From Planococcus sp. ISL-110 (GTDB taxonomy: Bacteria; Bacillota; Bacilli; Bacillales_A; Planococcaceae): a stretch of 61,070 nt of DNA. The notes beneath the pieces were generated by a model. It searched no databases. It worked only from the letters and a program-made list of their open reading frames with translations, and was not told the DNA's origin. The translations under genes were made by a program, and so were the position numbers. Where the stretch lies: NCBI RefSeq assembly GCF_018613575.1, contig NZ_JAGGPX010000010.1, positions 1-61,070 of the forward strand, given 5' to 3'. Of the stretch, positions 18,135-27,149 are shown piece after piece (the first letter of the stretch is position 1; every line of letters starts with the position of its first letter).

Positions 18135-18386
18135 TCAGATTCTCTTTTCCTTCTTATCAGCAATACTCCATGCAAGTTTAACTCCTATTATTGCAATAAC
18201 AATGGCACCAATTAGAGCCCCAACGTATGCCGCTAACTCATATCCTTCAAGTCCGGTATATTCACGGATCTCGAAGCCCCCTAAAAAAGTTCCACCCACA
18301 ACTAAACCGAGAAATCCACCGCCAATAACTCCAACTATAAAACCTATAAAACCCCCGATGATCCCCGGCAATAGCTTCCTTTTCAT
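18135..18386 (-). CDS. Small Gly-rich two-helix membrane protein
   Basis: The 83-residue protein has two long hydrophobic stretches: LPGIIGGFIGFIVGVIGGGF and AAYVGALIGAIVIAIIGVKL, both rich in Gly. This fits small uncharacterised membrane proteins of Bacillales. AAGGAG seven nt upstream fixes ATG 18386; the frame opens two codons earlier at TTG. The function is unknown. Confidence 0.65.
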   Translation of the reverse strand: MKRKLLPGIIGGFIGFIVGVIGGGFLGLVVGGTFLGGFEIREYTGLEGYELAAYVGALIGAIVIAIIGVKLAWSIADKKEKRI

Positions 18387-18989
18387 AGCCAACCAACTCC
18401 TTCGCTTCCCATTTCGTTATAGCATAACATTAGCCTCCGGAAATGTTGCTTGCTGCAGCCAATGTTGTACCCAGCCGAAATACTTGTCAAAGACTATCAT
18501 TGAAGAAAGACAAGCTCGAGAATCAGCTGTGCCCAAAAACAGAACCAAGGTGGACACGGTCCAGAACCACTTCGGGCATCAGAGAACCACTTATTAGAAT
18601 AAGAAAACCCGGTCTTTCACGTACCGAAATCTCTCTATTACTCGATTTGTCGGATTATTCATTCGCCACTTTTGTATAACTTGAATTTTGTTTTCCACAT
18701 AGACCGGGTTTTCTAACACTACAGATCTTTTTAGCGTTTGGCACAGGAAGCGGTTTTCTTATTGCATAAAAGAAAAAACAAAATATTACATTACAATAAA
18801 TTAAAGGACAGACAGGTAACCATACTGTCTGCCCTTAATTAATTGTATAAAGATTAGCCGATTTTCATCGAAATAGCTTTTCGCTTCCGAATTGCATCAT
18901 AATCGGCTTTTTAGACTTGAATGCGTATAGACAAATCTATTTAACCTTTTTATAAAGGTATTCAAAAACCAATAAAATCACGATAATAC
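18387..18989. other. Gap with hairpins and a repeat copy
   Basis: No gene is supported. It holds a copy of the AGTGGTTCT repeat (18562-18610), a long-range inverted repeat AAAACCCGGTCT (18604-18615) with AGACCGGGTTTT (18700-18711), a hairpin at 18804-18836, and a weak GCCGATT/AATCGGC stem at 18857-18907 near the gntR 3' end. Confidence 0.6.
18804..18836. terminator. Hairpin downstream of gntR
   Basis: AAGGACAGACAG (18804-18815) pairs with CTGTCTGCCCTT (18825-18836), one mismatch. It may end the gntR transcript, which stops at 18990 on the minus strand. Confidence 0.5.
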
Positions 18990-19679
18990 TTAGTCTAAAT
19001 CAATATCTTCTAAAGCATGGACAAAGTGAGCAAACATAGCGTCTCTAGCCTTTTCAGGTTCTGCGTCTTTTATTGCTTGCACAATTTTCACATGATCTTC
19101 AAGAGTTCTTTGTTTATTAATTTTATCTTGGTATATGGGGGTACGCTGTGCTTTTAATTCATCTGAATAACTTTGAAATAACTTAATAATATATTTATTT
19201 TGAGACAAGGTAACAATTCGCATATGGAACTCGAAGCCTTCAAGTGCATAATTTTTGTCCTTTAATAGTTTCTCACCTAAAGTTTCTAAAAGAGATTCAA
19301 GTATTTCAATTTCCTCTGCGCTAGCATTTTGAGCCGCCAAGAATGCAGCTTGTGCTTCAAGAGCCATTCTAAAATGGAGAAAGTCAATTAAAGAGCTTCT
19401 GTGATCAGTAAGCAACTCAACTAATTCTGTGTTTTCTATTTTCCGCAGTGCATTTTCAGTAACAAATGTCCCTTTCCCTGCTGAAGAGTGAATTATCCCA
19501 AGGATTTGCAAGCTTTTAAGTGATTCTCTAATAGAGTTCCGGCTAACTTCAAAGGTAAGGGCTAATTCTTTTTCACCCGGAAACTTATCTCCTGGCTTCC
19601 AACTTCCCCTTTTGATCTCATTTATAAGTTGATTAATGATATCTTGATAAAGAGAACTTTTAGTAGCTGGTGTAATCAT
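18990..19679 (-). CDS. GntR/FadR-type transcriptional regulator
   Basis: A 229-residue regulator with an N-terminal GntR winged helix (IINQLINEIKRGSWKPGDKF, ELALTFEVSRNSIRESLKSL) and a C-terminal FCD all-helical ligand domain (FLHFRMALEAQAAFLAAQNA, DKNYALEGFEFHMRIV). FadR-type GntR proteins usually repress nearby catabolic genes and are released by the substrate. It diverges from the symporter gene. A shared motif TTGTWGGAYATTWG occurs upstream of this gene, the symporter and the dehydrogenase, suggesting autoregulation and control of both. ATG 19679 follows GGGGGAG at short spacing; an upstream TTG is an alternative. Confidence 0.87.
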   Translation of the reverse strand: MITPATKSSLYQDIINQLINEIKRGSWKPGDKFPGEKELALTFEVSRNSIRESLKSLQILGIIHSSAGKGTFVTENALRKIENTELVELLTDHRSSLIDFLHFRMALEAQAAFLAAQNASAEEIEILESLLETLGEKLLKDKNYALEGFEFHMRIVTLSQNKYIIKLFQSYSDELKAQRTPIYQDKINKQRTLEDHVKIVQAIKDAEPEKARDAMFAHFVHALEDIDLD

Positions 19680-19697
19680 TATTCTCCCCCTTTTGTA

Positions 19698-19711
19698 CAA
19701 ATATCCTACAA
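19698..19711 (-). promoter_or_regulatory. Candidate GntR operator, site A
   Basis: Minus-strand sequence TTGTAGGATATTTG, about 20 nt upstream of the regulator start. It matches sites B and C at 11-12 of 14 positions. Confidence 0.5.
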
Positions 19712-19849
19712 TGTACTTCTACTATACACCAAGAGTTACCTATAAATATAACTTTACATTATAAATGTATTATTATTCATTTTCTATAATTAAAAATAAA
19801 AATTAAATTATTAGAAAAGTATATCTTTTCAAAAAAATAATTGATACAA

Positions 19850-19863
19850 TTGTTGGACATTAG
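19850..19863 (+). promoter_or_regulatory. Candidate GntR operator, site B
   Basis: TTGTTGGACATTAG, between the divergent regulator and symporter genes. A leading ACAA makes a longer imperfect dyad. The remaining gap (19680-20013) is very AT-rich. Confidence 0.5.
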
Positions 19864-20013
19864 TACATTAAGACTTTCTGAAAGGAGATGTGGAAACAAA
19901 TATCTACTCAGTAGTGATTGATGATAAATTGAAAGATTTGAGAATGCACTAAAGAAAGCGATTTTCATTTTGAACATAATTCATTTCAGGTTACCATTTT
20001 AAGGAGGGGTATT

Positions 20014-21444
20014 ATGAGTCCATTATTTATTATCATTGCCAGCAGTTTAGGAGTTCTTTTTTTTAGCGGAGCTATTGCGTTGTACATAGGAAGTAAAAAT
20101 AAAGGAAGTGAAAATTGGCAAGTAGGCGGACGGTCACTCCCAATTTATGTTGTCATTGGGACTCAATTTGCTACTGCTATGGGTGGAGGAATGCTAGTAG
20201 CCCATGTAGGAATTGGTTATGCATCTGGATGGTCTACCTTAACTTATGGATTAATTCTTAGTGTCGGTATTCTTACATTTGTGTTGATCGCACCTTGGCT
20301 CAGAAGCAAAAATTTTACCACTCTGCCAGATGTAATTCGTAGTATATACGGAAACCACCCTGTCTTAAGCGGAATGACTGCTCTTATGACCATTATTGTT
20401 CCTTTCGGCTGGGTAGCTACGCAACTTGTTGCATTCGGAAAATTATTAGAGCCCATCACGGGTATTTCCCCAACTATTCTAATGTTTTTCTTAGCTTTAT
20501 TCAGTTTAGTCTTCATTATTCCAGCAGGTCTTACTTCAATTGCTTGGACAGATTTCATTTTCGGAGTAGGAATGCTCATCATGACTGTCATATCATCTTT
20601 TATGGTTATTAATATGGCTGGAGGCTGGAATGAAATAATAAACAGTAATCCGGCAACATCCTGGGAACTGCCTAGTGGCCTCGGAGCTGTAGGCATGTTG
20701 ACCATTGTATTATGGACGCTTTCGATTATTCCGGGGACATTGACCAATCAAATGTATTATCAGCGAATTTATGCAGCCAAAAACACCAGCAGCATTCGCA
20801 CTACTTTGATAGCAACTGCCATCATTATTATGCTCGTAGAAGTTTGGGCCGCCGTTATGGGAATGTCGATTTTCAAAATGAACCCTAATTTAGCAGGTCC
20901 CGAGTTAGCTGCTGGATGGTTTTTAACTCAAGTACCTACTTGGTTCCTGGCTTTATACGCTAGTTTTATTATCGCTACAATTATGTCTACCGTTAATAGT
21001 GGGGTTCAATCTGTTGTTGTAAATATCACTAGAGATTTGTATCAGAATCATATCAACCCGGATGTAAGCGAGAAAAAACTTCTGGCTATGTCACGTTGGA
21101 CTTCGGTTGTCATTATTGCTATAGCTTATGTTTTAGCAACCCAGTTTACAGGTGCATTAAATTGGCTCGTTGCAACTTATGCATACTCTGCTGGCGCTCT
21201 TCTAGTACCAATATTCGGAGGGTATTTATTGAGAAACACCTCTATAGTAACGCCTTATGGCGGTATTGGAGCAATGGTGTTTGGAATATTAGGAACCGGC
21301 ATTGCTCACGCCATGGGCACCACTATTCCTTACGTCATCTATGGTTTGGCACTATCGTTAATTGGGTTGTTTTTAATCAGTTTTCTTACTCGAAATAAAG
21401 ATTTCAAATCAGAAGTGCTAATCGAACAGAAAAAGCCGGTTTAA
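20014..21444 (+). CDS. Sodium:solute symporter family protein
   Basis: A 476-residue, about 13-helix carrier of the SSS family. Typical parts are ENWQVGGRSLPIYVVIGTQFATAMGGGMLVAH in the first helices, the sodium-site region around VFIIPAGLTSIAWTDFIFG, and SFIIATIMSTVNSGVQSVVVNITRDLYQ. SSS carriers import sugars, amino acids, organic acids or vitamins with sodium. The neighbours (GntR regulator, opine-dehydrogenase-like enzyme) suggest an amino-acid derivative or opine, but this is inference. AAGGAGGGG precedes ATG 20014. Codon use is AT-richer than in the surrounding genes. Confidence 0.9.
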   Translation: MSPLFIIIASSLGVLFFSGAIALYIGSKNKGSENWQVGGRSLPIYVVIGTQFATAMGGGMLVAHVGIGYASGWSTLTYGLILSVGILTFVLIAPWLRSKNFTTLPDVIRSIYGNHPVLSGMTALMTIIVPFGWVATQLVAFGKLLEPITGISPTILMFFLALFSLVFIIPAGLTSIAWTDFIFGVGMLIMTVISSFMVINMAGGWNEIINSNPATSWELPSGLGAVGMLTIVLWTLSIIPGTLTNQMYYQRIYAAKNTSSIRTTLIATAIIIMLVEVWAAVMGMSIFKMNPNLAGPELAAGWFLTQVPTWFLALYASFIIATIMSTVNSGVQSVVVNITRDLYQNHINPDVSEKKLLAMSRWTSVVIIAIAYVLATQFTGALNWLVATYAYSAGALLVPIFGGYLLRNTSIVTPYGGIGAMVFGILGTGIAHAMGTTIPYVIYGLALSLIGLFLISFLTRNKDFKSEVLIEQKKPV

Positions 21445-21484
21445 AAAATTCGATTAATAATATCAATAGGATCGTAAAGCAACA

Positions 21485-21532
21485 GAGGATGAGCTCACTT
21501 TCTACTGAGAAGTAGAAAGTGAGCTCATCCTC
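21485..21532. terminator. 22-bp perfect-stem terminator after symporter
   Basis: Positions 21485-21506 and 21511-21532 are perfect inverted repeats around a 4-nt loop; T-rich sequence follows on the plus strand. Confidence 0.85.
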
Positions 21533-21580
21533 TTGCCTTTTATTAAACATTTAAATCAACATTTACATTCAATAACAAAA

Positions 21581-21623
21581 AACTGGTTCACCAACTCATT
21601 TTGAACGAGTTGGTAAACCAGTT
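21581..21623 (-). terminator. Terminator after opine-dehydrogenase-like gene
   Basis: AACTGGTTCACCAACTC (21581-21597) pairs with GAGTTGGTAAACCAGTT (21607-21623), one mismatch, just past the minus-strand stop; a T-run follows on that strand. Confidence 0.8.
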
Positions 21624-21651
21624 AAAGAATAAAATATTTACCGAAAGTCAA

Positions 21652-22731
21652 TTATACTGAAAGTAATGTATGAATTTCGTTTATTCCTTTTTCTTCTAGA
21701 CCTAACTTACCCAATGACCGTCCATCTTCTCTAAAGTTTCTTTTTAAAATAACATTTCCCAATTCAATTATTGCATCAATGGTTGGCGTGATTGCCCCCA
21801 CCATTTTCCCTAGCTCTGATAATGGTACTAAACCAGTAGGTATATCTTCAAAAATATATCTCGTATTTAAAGTAGTAGGACCGTTTATTTCTTGATAGGC
21901 TTCTACTTTTTGGATACTTTCATACAATGTATTTCCTTTAACCCCATAGCTTTCTTCATACCAATCTAAAATAGAAGGTAATTTTAATCCTAACATTTCC
22001 CCTATCCCTAAGCGTTCTTCGTCCATTTTCTCTATTAACATAGCTATAGATGGGGTTACACCGTCTAGATAGTATTTAAAAGGTACTTTGGTTTCAATCC
22101 TTCCTGCATTTAAAAGAGTGGGTGCAGGGTGCAATAATGCATTTACATTTTCTAAACTTGTCCACATAATATTTGGTACAGATTTAAACTCTGGAAAAGA
22201 TAAATTCAATAACCCTTCTATTCTTTTTGCCTCTTCACTAGGTATGGTTGCAACTCTCACAAGATCCTTTACTCCACTAATAATAACTTCCCCAACTTTA
22301 GGACTCCTGCATGCATATAACAGCGTATTCGTTTCCGCCACTATAACTCTTTCCGCCTTACTCTCTTTCTTGAAAATAAAACTTACTTCTAGTGCCCCTC
22401 CTGTAGCACCAGGATTCAATACTACAATTTGATCATCTGCAAGGTATGGGGCCATTTTTTGAGCAATGCTCGCATGATACACCGATGGAATTACAATCAT
22501 AATAATATCCGTTCCTTTGATAACCTCTTCAATATCATTTGAAATTAAATCAATATGTGCTTCTCCGTTTACTGTACCGGTAGTTTTTATTGTTTGCGTT
22601 TTCTGTAATTCTGTAACTCTTTCTGGATCGATATCGTATAAATTAACATTAAATCCCATCAAATTGAGATGGGCTGCAAAAGCATGCCCTCCATTACCAG
22701 CACCGATTATCGCATAATTTGGCTTATCCAT
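21652..22731 (-). CDS. NAD/NADP octopine/nopaline dehydrogenase family protein
   Basis: The 359-residue protein has an N-terminal Rossmann fold (YAIIGAGNGGHAFAAHLNLM, ending in YDIDPERV) and the C-terminal octopine dehydrogenase domain with the conserved NALLHPAPTLLNAGRIE, where the His is the expected catalytic residue. The family makes or oxidises opines, secondary amines formed from an amino acid and a 2-oxo acid. It converges with the symporter and is likely its metabolic partner. GAAAGG spaced 9 nt before ATG 22731 decides the start over ATG 22740, which has no room for a ribosome site. Confidence 0.87.
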   Translation of the reverse strand: MDKPNYAIIGAGNGGHAFAAHLNLMGFNVNLYDIDPERVTELQKTQTIKTTGTVNGEAHIDLISNDIEEVIKGTDIIMIVIPSVYHASIAQKMAPYLADDQIVVLNPGATGGALEVSFIFKKESKAERVIVAETNTLLYACRSPKVGEVIISGVKDLVRVATIPSEEAKRIEGLLNLSFPEFKSVPNIMWTSLENVNALLHPAPTLLNAGRIETKVPFKYYLDGVTPSIAMLIEKMDEERLGIGEMLGLKLPSILDWYEESYGVKGNTLYESIQKVEAYQEINGPTTLNTRYIFEDIPTGLVPLSELGKMVGAITPTIDAIIELGNVILKRNFREDGRSLGKLGLEEKGINEIHTLLSV

Positions 22732-22790
22732 ATCCTTCATCCTTTCAAAAATGAATTTAGATTAGTTATTCAGCTTCTTGTCTTAATGTC

Positions 22791-22804
22791 CAAATGTCCT
22801 ACAT
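22791..22804 (-). promoter_or_regulatory. Candidate GntR operator, site C
   Basis: Minus-strand ATGTAGGACATTTG, about 60 nt upstream of the dehydrogenase start. Same motif as sites A and B. The rest of the gap to 23208 holds only the terminator at 22972-23017. Confidence 0.5.
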
Positions 22805-22971
22805 TACATTTTTAATTATACATTCTTATCTGAAAATTTAAAAGACTTTTCAAAAATTAAAAAAACTTGTGATTGAGTTCTAAAACTACACTTTTTCCAG
22901 ATGAGCGAGATGTCGAATAAAAACCAATACAATAAAAGAAAAATATCGGCTATAAAAAGAAAACCGCTTTA

Positions 22972-23017
22972 AACAAAAAGCACAATCGGCTACTAATAGC
23001 CCATTGTGCTTTTTGTT
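22972..23017. terminator. Terminator downstream of aspartate dehydrogenase
   Basis: AACAAAAAGCACAAT (22972-22986) pairs perfectly with ATTGTGCTTTTTGTT (23003-23017). It lies between the two minus-strand genes at 21652 and 23209. Confidence 0.75.
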
Positions 23018-23208
23018 TGTTTTGGAAGTTACTTCATATTGATGTTTTCTCAACTTGTTAAAATCAGTAATTCCCTTTAATTGCAGGGACAAGGTATAAC
23101 CGGTGGTGGATTGATCAGCTTTGGGAAAAAACGTCTTCGATGACGATCATTTTTACGGGCTGCTTTTAATGCTCAACCTCTTTCTTAAAACTTTGCCAAA
23201 ATAAAAAC

Positions 23209-23988
23209 TCAGTTCCCAATCCTCAACGCCCCACCTGTATTCTGCAGCACGGCCAGAATACTCAATGCCGCAAGCAGGCTTGTCTTCGGATTGCTCGGCA
23301 TCGGATTGTTATTGACTTGCAGCTGCATCTTCCCGAAATCCCCCTCCGCTTCAATGGTGTGGGCATTCTGGTCAATGGCCGGATCGACAATGATGCGCAC
23401 ACTTGTTTTTTCGACACCGATCCCCGCAAGTGCCAGCGTCATTGCGACATTGATGTTCTTCGGGAATTGTTCGACGGCGTCAAAAGCCGATCCTTCGAAC
23501 ACCACTTTCTCCTCGTCCGATTCAATTCCAAGCGATGCCGGTGATTTCCTTGTTGTCAGCTGGACTCGTTTCAGGCCACCAGCCGCTTTCGCTGATTGCA
23601 AGATATCCAATCCCCCGATGGCACCGGACGGCAGGTAAATATGGGTACCTGCAGACTCTGCCAAACTTTTGATTTCCTCCAGGAAAACGGCATCTTTAAA
23701 GACGCCGATGCTGCTGACAACAAGGTCTTTCTTATAGGTGACCACCTTTTTCAGATAAAGTTTAGCTGCTTCTATAGTAGATGCTTCCACGACGATATCG
23801 AGCGGCTCCTTCAAAAATTCTTCAAGATCCGTATAAAAATTGACGTCAAATCGCTCGCTCAAACGGGGACCCACTTCCTGGTTGCGTCCGAAAACGGCTG
23901 TTATTCTACCCTCGGCCATATGATTGGCATTCACTTGTTCCAATAAATACGTGGCAATATTCCCTGTTCCGATGATCCCAATATTCAT
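23209..23988 (-). CDS. Aspartate dehydrogenase-type oxidoreductase
   Basis: A 259-residue protein with the AspDH/NadX fold: Rossmann start MNIGIIGTGNIATYLLEQV, then IYLPSGAIGGLDILQSA (active-site region) and NINVAMTLALAGIG followed by a conserved VDPAIDQNAHTIEAEGDFG containing the catalytic His. AspDH oxidises L-aspartate to iminoaspartate with NAD(P), in NAD synthesis or aspartate turnover. No nadA or nadC is adjacent, and the gene stands alone, so a catabolic or opine-related use is possible. Confidence 0.85.
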   Translation of the reverse strand: MNIGIIGTGNIATYLLEQVNANHMAEGRITAVFGRNQEVGPRLSERFDVNFYTDLEEFLKEPLDIVVEASTIEAAKLYLKKVVTYKKDLVVSSIGVFKDAVFLEEIKSLAESAGTHIYLPSGAIGGLDILQSAKAAGGLKRVQLTTRKSPASLGIESDEEKVVFEGSAFDAVEQFPKNINVAMTLALAGIGVEKTSVRIIVDPAIDQNAHTIEAEGDFGKMQLQVNNNPMPSNPKTSLLAALSILAVLQNTGGALRIGN

Positions 23989-24136
23989 AGTTGGCCTCCT
24001 TGCATATTTTAATGAAAACTTCGTGGATTTTGTTTTCTTTCATTCCGCTGAATGACGCATACCTACCTATACCCTCAAACATGTAAATGCCATCTTCGAA
24101 ATCGTTGATCTTATTGAATAAAAAGTTCCATAAACC

Positions 24137-24174
24137 AAAAAGGCAGACGCGACTTTCATCGCCTCTGCCTTTTT
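24137..24174 (-). terminator. Terminator after FemAB-like pseudogene
   Basis: AAAAAGGCAGACGCGA (24137-24152) pairs with TCGCCTCTGCCTTTTT (24159-24174), just past the minus-strand stop. Confidence 0.75.
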
Positions 24175-24181
24175 AGTTGTG

Positions 24182-25168
24182 TCATCCGCGGTAAAGCGGA
24201 AAATATCCAAGATCTTCAATGGCGCCTCTGCTCGAATTATAATCCACCAGAAGGTTGTAGATCGTTTCGTTGCGGATTTTCTTACCGGTTAGGATATCGA
24301 GCGGCTCGGTTTTCTTGAACCCGCGCTTGAAGCGGTACAGCACGTCGCCTGTGGCTCCGCCGAGATGCACTTCTTTCTTGCCATGCGCAACTCCTCAGCG
24401 ACAGCCTTCGTTCAGCACCAGGCTGTTGCCCGCGACGTGGAAAAATTCAGGGTCATTCGCCGTCAGATGGTAATGCAGGAAATCCCCATGGTGCGCATAC
24501 AGTGACGCCGAAATAAATTGCCCTTCATATTTCGCGTAGACGATAAATTGTTTGCCTTTCAGCAAGGTAAACGATTCCGCCAGCAGCTCTTTTGAGAAAC
24601 GGTAATGATCTGGGATATCATTCCTTTTCGCCATGATTTCATAGAGCCGATGAAACTCATCAATCGTGGTCCCCTCATAATCATACTCGATTTCCACGTT
24701 GTTTTTTAAGGTCCGGCGGACTTGTCCGCGCGCTTTGGATGAGAATTCTTCCATGAAATAATCGTCCACGCTCAAATCAATGTACATCGATATTCCGCGG
24801 TTATCGATGCTGTAGACGTCCTCGAAGTCTTCGGCATTGTTCACCCATGTATTAAAACGGATATATTCAGAAACGATATTATTGTCGATGCAGTAGTTTT
24901 GAAATGCTGCCGCAAGTTCTTTTCTCCTGCCGGCAGCACAGTTGACGATTACGGGACCGCCTGGGCCAAAAGGAGTGAAGGTATCGTAATAGGTGACGTC
25001 CCCTAAGTCAATTGGAATCGGCCGCAAAACAAATTGGTAATAGACATAGCCGTAGTCAGTTGTGAACTCAAAAACCTCGTTTTCCCCTTTTTCCTGTTTG
25101 GCGTAAGCCTCGCCCCATTCCGGCAAGAAAAAGAGGTCAGACAATAACGATGCCGGCATAACTGCCAT
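24182..25168 (-). pseudogene. FemAB/GNAT-like peptidoglycan aminoacyltransferase, in-frame TGA
   Basis: Two halves lie in one frame and are separated only by a TGA at 24395-24397. The N-terminal 257 residues include RGQVRRTLKNNVEIEYDYEG, LYAHHGDFLHYHLTAND and VAGNSLVLNEGCR; after the stop comes GVAHGKKEVHLGGATGDVLYRFKRGF. The pattern fits a FemX/FemAB-like GNAT that adds amino acids to cell-wall peptides or uses aminoacyl-tRNA. The stop stands where relatives usually carry Trp (CRWG), so a TGG to TGA change is likely. GGAGGAAATACGA supports ATG 25168. A sequencing error is possible. Confidence 0.75.
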
Positions 25169-25486
25169 TTCGTATTTCCTCCTTTAGAGAACCGAAAACC
25201 CAAATTTTGTACTTTCAAATCACATCTAAGCTCATGATAATAATATTTTGTTAAAACTGGGTTAAGTGAGTTACGTAAAATACACAAGAATAAAAAACAA
25301 CAGAAACCCTTCCTTTCAATGATTCTGTCGGTTTTCTATACAATATTATTGTATGCCTTTTATAAGGACGCGGTTTCCAATCCCCATTTCTATTTTTTAA
25401 AATTCAGAATTGACAAAAAGTTAAAGGGGGTTAAAATTATACTTGTACCATTAAATCCTAAAAATATAATATTTGGAGGAATGACT
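25169..25486. other. Divergent intergenic region between two pseudogenes
   Basis: This 318-bp gap separates the head-to-head FemAB-like and cupin pseudogenes. 25300-25380 resembles several other spacers in the window (a TTTCATTGATT...TTGTATG pattern); no clear promoter was assigned. Confidence 0.4.
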
Positions 25487-25984
25487 GTGTCTTTAGTTGA
25501 AGCGGAACGTATTGTGGATGTAACTCGTGATAAGTATGCAGTTGAAGAAGGTTATATTGACTCATCAGTAGAGACATCCCCATGGATACCATTTTTGACA
25601 GAGAATGTTTTTGTTCGCTATTTGAGTTTTGACATTCGCAATAACTCTACAGTGGTTGTTCTTAAGATTGATGGGCCTGGAGGACTTGGCGTTCATCGTC
25701 ATCGCGGACCTGTACAAGCCATGACTTTAGAGGGTAGCTGACGTTATGCCGAGTATGACTGGGTTTCAAACGTAGGTGACTTTGTACGTGAAAGTCCAGG
25801 CAGAAGCCATACCTTAGTTACAGATAACGGGGCAAACATATGGTTTCATGTACATGGCACACTTGAGTTTCTAGATGATCAAGACAACACTAACCTCGTT
25901 ATTGATACTTTTTGGATGATTAATCATTACGAAGCATACTGCACAGAAAACAATTTGCCCATTAATAAAGATTTATTTTTGTAA
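25487..25984 (+). pseudogene. 2,4'-dihydroxyacetophenone dioxygenase-like cupin, in-frame TGA
   Basis: The reading frame is open for 165 codons except for one TGA at 25739-25741. Before it lies GGLGVHRHRGPVQAMTLEGS (cupin metal-site HxH); after it RYAEYDWVSNVGDFVRESPG and SHTLVTDNGANIWFHVHGTL. This matches the DAD/ChrR-like cupin dioxygenase group, in which the interrupted position is Trp (GSWRY). GGAGGA lies 6-7 nt before GTG 25487 but abuts ATG 25481, so GTG is the better start. The metal-binding His residues survive, so decay is recent or the stop is an error. Confidence 0.75.
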
Positions 25985-26341
25985 GCGCTTACTGTTTTTA
26001 ATAGCAATCAGCATAAAAAGTATCCAGGACATCTATGTTCTTGATACTTTTTTCCGTTAGCTTCTGAACATGAAAGGATCAATTGCACTCTATAGCTTTA
26101 AAAACTTCCAATTATCCTTAAAACTGAAGAAGAGCATCAAACGGTGTTCAAAAATCTGAATTCCTCCTCCGTGCCACTCAGTTATGACTACTTACGCCTC
26201 ACCATAAAAAAACACCAGAAACCCTTCTTTTCATTGATTTTGCAGAAAGTTTTCAGCAGTGAAGGTCCGTCTTAAAAAGACCAAAACGAAAAAAGACTGT
26301 AGACCAACTCGATTGAAAGAATTGGTCCACAGTCTGTTGCT
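25985..26341. other. Gap with a terminator
   Basis: No gene is supported. 26155-26250 is low-complexity spacer that resembles the repeats near 25310; the flavodoxin terminator is at 26294-26335. Confidence 0.5.
26294..26335 (-). terminator. Terminator of flavodoxin gene
   Basis: AGACTGTAGACCAA (26294-26307) pairs with TTGGTCCACAGTCT (26322-26335), one mismatch; a T-run follows on the minus strand. Confidence 0.8.
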
Positions 26342-26890
26342 TTACGTAGTCACTGGTTCTTTTTTGGTATGCAAGGCCATTTCAATAAAGAACTGGATCT
26401 CTTTATCGAACTGCTGCATATGCTGTTTTTCAACCTGGAAGTTGGTCGCGTACCTGATTTTATTGCGCTGCTCTTCAGGAAGCAGGTTGTTGATCCAAAG
26501 CTCTGCCACCGCCGCCGGTTTTTGCGGTGTAAGAGTGGCCAGTTCGGCTGCTATTTTCTCCCGCTGCCCGGCCGATCCACTGCATAAGGTGATAAAGGAA
26601 TAATCCGTCAACTTATCCTTTTCCATTTTGATGAATGTCCGCATCGGCGCAGCAACTTTCCCTGCCCAGATAGGCGCCAGCAGAATGATTGGCCCGTAGT
26701 TGCTTACATCAAAATCAAGCGGAGCCAAGCGCGAATTGCGCTTCAACAAGAAATCGACAAAAATAGAAAAGTTTTTCCGTTTCTTTTTCTCCTTGATTTC
26801 GTACATGTCACAGGCGATTCTGTCCCGCAGTTCTAGAGCCAATTTTTCGTTGTTTCCTGAATGGGAATAATAGACGATTAACGGTTTCAT
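26342..26890 (-). CDS. Flavodoxin-like protein
   Basis: The 182-residue protein starts MKPLIVYYSHSGNNEKLALE, with the FMN phosphate-binding loop SHSGNNEK. LLAPIWAGKVAAPMRTFI follows in the position of the second FMN-contact loop. Flavodoxins carry electrons in the cytoplasm; this long form resembles the flavodoxin-like proteins used by oxidoreductases. AGGAGG at good spacing sets ATG 26890; the open frame extends 32 codons further without support. The redox partner is unknown. Confidence 0.85.
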   Translation of the reverse strand: MKPLIVYYSHSGNNEKLALELRDRIACDMYEIKEKKKRKNFSIFVDFLLKRNSRLAPLDFDVSNYGPIILLAPIWAGKVAAPMRTFIKMEKDKLTDYSFITLCSGSAGQREKIAAELATLTPQKPAAVAELWINNLLPEEQRNKIRYATNFQVEKQHMQQFDKEIQFFIEMALHTKKEPVTT

Positions 26891-27149
26891 GGAATATCCT
26901 CCTAGGCGTTCGGCTTTGAGGAGCAGTGGCTGTGGACTGGTTGACGGCTTATTTTCTTTGCAAACAGGTTTCCATTTTTTCATCAAAAAGAGTTGCTAAT
27001 ACTTTTTAAAATTCAAAGTCATGATATTATAAAGTCAAAATATTGTCAATACAGTAACTCTACAAGATGTATTTAACATGTTTTTTTGAAGAAATCTCAT
27101 ATTTTGCTCTCGGGACGTGATCAGTCTAAAACGAAAGGCGGCGCTGGGG

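Noticed and set aside
18604..18711. Long-range AAAACCCGGTCT/AGACCGGGTTTT repeat as a mobile element
   Set aside because: Ends are short, the interior shows no structure and no target duplication was found; recorded only as part of the gap.
23209..23988. Aspartate dehydrogenase as a member of the ectoine-like cluster
   Set aside because: It is 16 kb away with several unrelated operons and terminators between; a metabolic link is possible but not supported by layout.
24395..25741. TGA recoding to Trp or selenocysteine
   Set aside because: Many intact genes here end in TGA and TGG is used normally; no SECIS-like element was recognised. Simple nonsense mutations are likelier.
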